Assembly: GCA_036008685.1 (NCBI GenBank)
Contig: DASYNF010000142.1
Span: forward strand, 1-30,575
Direction of reading: 5' to 3'
DNA from: Actinomadura_C sp036008685
Lineage (GTDB): Bacteria; Actinomycetota; Actinomycetes; Streptosporangiales; Streptosporangiaceae
DNA: 30,575 nt
Shown piece after piece: positions 30,039-30,575 of the stretch. A program made the position numbers and the translations under genes. Position 1 is the first letter of the stretch; each line of letters opens with the position of its first letter. The notes under the pieces are model-generated. The model saw only the letters and a program-made list of their open reading frames with translations, was not told the DNA's origin and searched no databases.

Positions 30039-30397
30039 ACCCCGGTGGTAACCACACGACTACGAAGTCTGCAGGTCAGCAGCCTTCGATCACCTGCGGC
30101 CAGGTGAGCGGGTATCCCGTGCCAGTCATTGCCCTGCATCGGAGGCATCGGCTCTCCCGACCGCTACCCATCCGTGGGTTGTGGTCTACCAACCGGTTGC
30201 ATGGCAAGCCTGGATCGGACGCTCACCTCTGAACGACCGCGAGGCCGATCCAGTCGGTCGACCGTACTGGGCCGAAGCGCTATGTCCGGTACGGCCATGG
30301 GGATAGCGAACGGTCAGGGGTCAGCACGAACTCAGCACGGCGTTGGGAACTGACGGGAAACGATGGGGTCTGACACGTAGTCGGTCGTGGACGCACA
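30039..30397. other. Gap between repeat copy 3 and the acyl-CoA dehydrogenase gene
   Basis: About 360 bases without a supported gene. It contains one further GCAGGTCAG (30071-30079), and GGTCAGCAGCC also occurs just after repeat copy 1. Confidence 0.35.
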
Positions 30398-30428
30398 GCG
30401 CGGTCATACCCACTGGGCATGACCGCGC
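30398..30428. terminator. Terminator of the acyl-CoA dehydrogenase gene
   Basis: GCGCGGTCAT (30398-30407) and ATGACCGCGC (30419-30428), 11-nt loop, 25 bases past the stop on the minus strand. The displaced copy at 5,895 has a different hairpin (5,800-5,859) at the equivalent place. Confidence 0.65.
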
Positions 30429-30452
30429 GTCGCATATCTGACCTGCGAAACG

Positions 30453-30575
30453 CTACCGGACGGGCAGCCCGGTCACCGCGCGGCCGATGACGAGGCGCTG
30501 CACCTCGCTGGTGCCCTCGAAGATCGTGAAGATCTTGGCGTCGCGGTGCATGCGCTCGACCGGGAAGTCGCGGGT
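30453..30575 (-). CDS. Acyl-CoA dehydrogenase, C-terminal end (5' part outside window)
   Basis: The last 40 residues (TRDFPVERMHRDAKIFTIFE, then GTSEVQRLVIGRAVTGLPVR) show the classical end of acyl-CoA dehydrogenases: R-D-A-K-I-x-x-I-(F/Y)-E-G-T followed by QRLVIGR. Family members oxidise the alpha-beta bond of acyl-CoA with FAD. The stop is TAG 30453-30455. The same 3' end occurs as a detached piece at 5,895, and the intervening 24.5 kb is rich in mobile DNA. Confidence 0.9.
   Translation of the reverse strand, partial: TRDFPVERMHRDAKIFTIFEGTSEVQRLVIGRAVTGLPVR

Overview
The window is high-GC DNA from an actinobacterium. The evidence is strong G/C bias at third codon positions, frequent GTG/TTG starts, ATGA/GTGA stop-start overlaps, a mycothiol-dependent isomerase fragment, a ROK/ABC sugar locus with no ATPase of its own, and a leaderless-looking GntR gene. 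I cannot fix the genus from sequence alone.

Layout. (1) 1-5,880 looks like chromosomal backbone: the end of a CaiB/BaiF CoA-transferase gene overlapping a YtcJ-type amidohydrolase gene, a 5'-truncated mycothiol-dependent isomerase fragment, a small sulfotransferase, a tiny membrane peptide made of about 15 GLxx tetrapeptides, an HSL-type alpha/beta hydrolase and a frameshifted PucR-like regulator. (2) 5,880-7,381 is a junction: a displaced 3' end of an acyl-CoA dehydrogenase gene, an insertion sequence with a frameshifted DDE transposase, and a second transposase remnant. (3) 7,531-12,858 is an amino-sugar catabolic cluster: gatZ/kbaZ-like, agaS-like, BadF/NAGK-type kinase and EamA exporter/importer as a coupled minus-strand operon, divergent from a GntR/UTRA regulator. 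(4) 13,360-25,202 is a carbohydrate-utilisation cassette. On the minus strand it has a zinc-type dehydrogenase, a sugar-isomerase-like TIM barrel and two cytosolic (alpha/alpha)6 glycosidases. On the plus strand it has an ABC sugar-binding lipoprotein, two permeases, a ROK regulator and a Gfo/Idh/MocA dehydrogenase. (5) 25,253-30,440 is a decayed mobile region: 5'-truncated tyrosine integrase, an Ala-rich helical protein, a GYD protein and two transposase remnants. (6) From 30,453 the 3' end of an acyl-CoA dehydrogenase gene runs off the window.

The main structural result is that the region looks like a composite genomic island. Three direct repeats (about 13,166-13,359, 25,050-25,252 and 29,858-30,038) each carry a large hairpin, a second hairpin with arms CTGACCTGC/GCAGGTCAG, and the 3' half of a tRNA-Val(GAC) gene. 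They bracket the carbohydrate cassette and the decayed integrase region. In addition, the 3' end of the acyl-CoA dehydrogenase gene is present twice in the same orientation, at 5,895 and 30,453. The copies differ only at synonymous sites over the last 14 codons, and this is the geometry expected if about 24.5 kb had entered at the 3' end of that gene.

Functionally, the two catabolic blocks appear independent. The GatZ/AgaS/kinase/EamA set suggests use of a (N-acetyl)galactosamine-like amino sugar. The ABC/glycosidase/dehydrogenase set suggests import of an oligosaccharide or glycoside, cytosolic hydrolysis and oxidation or isomerisation of the released sugar, controlled by the ROK protein. 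Substrates are inferred from families, not shown by the sequence.
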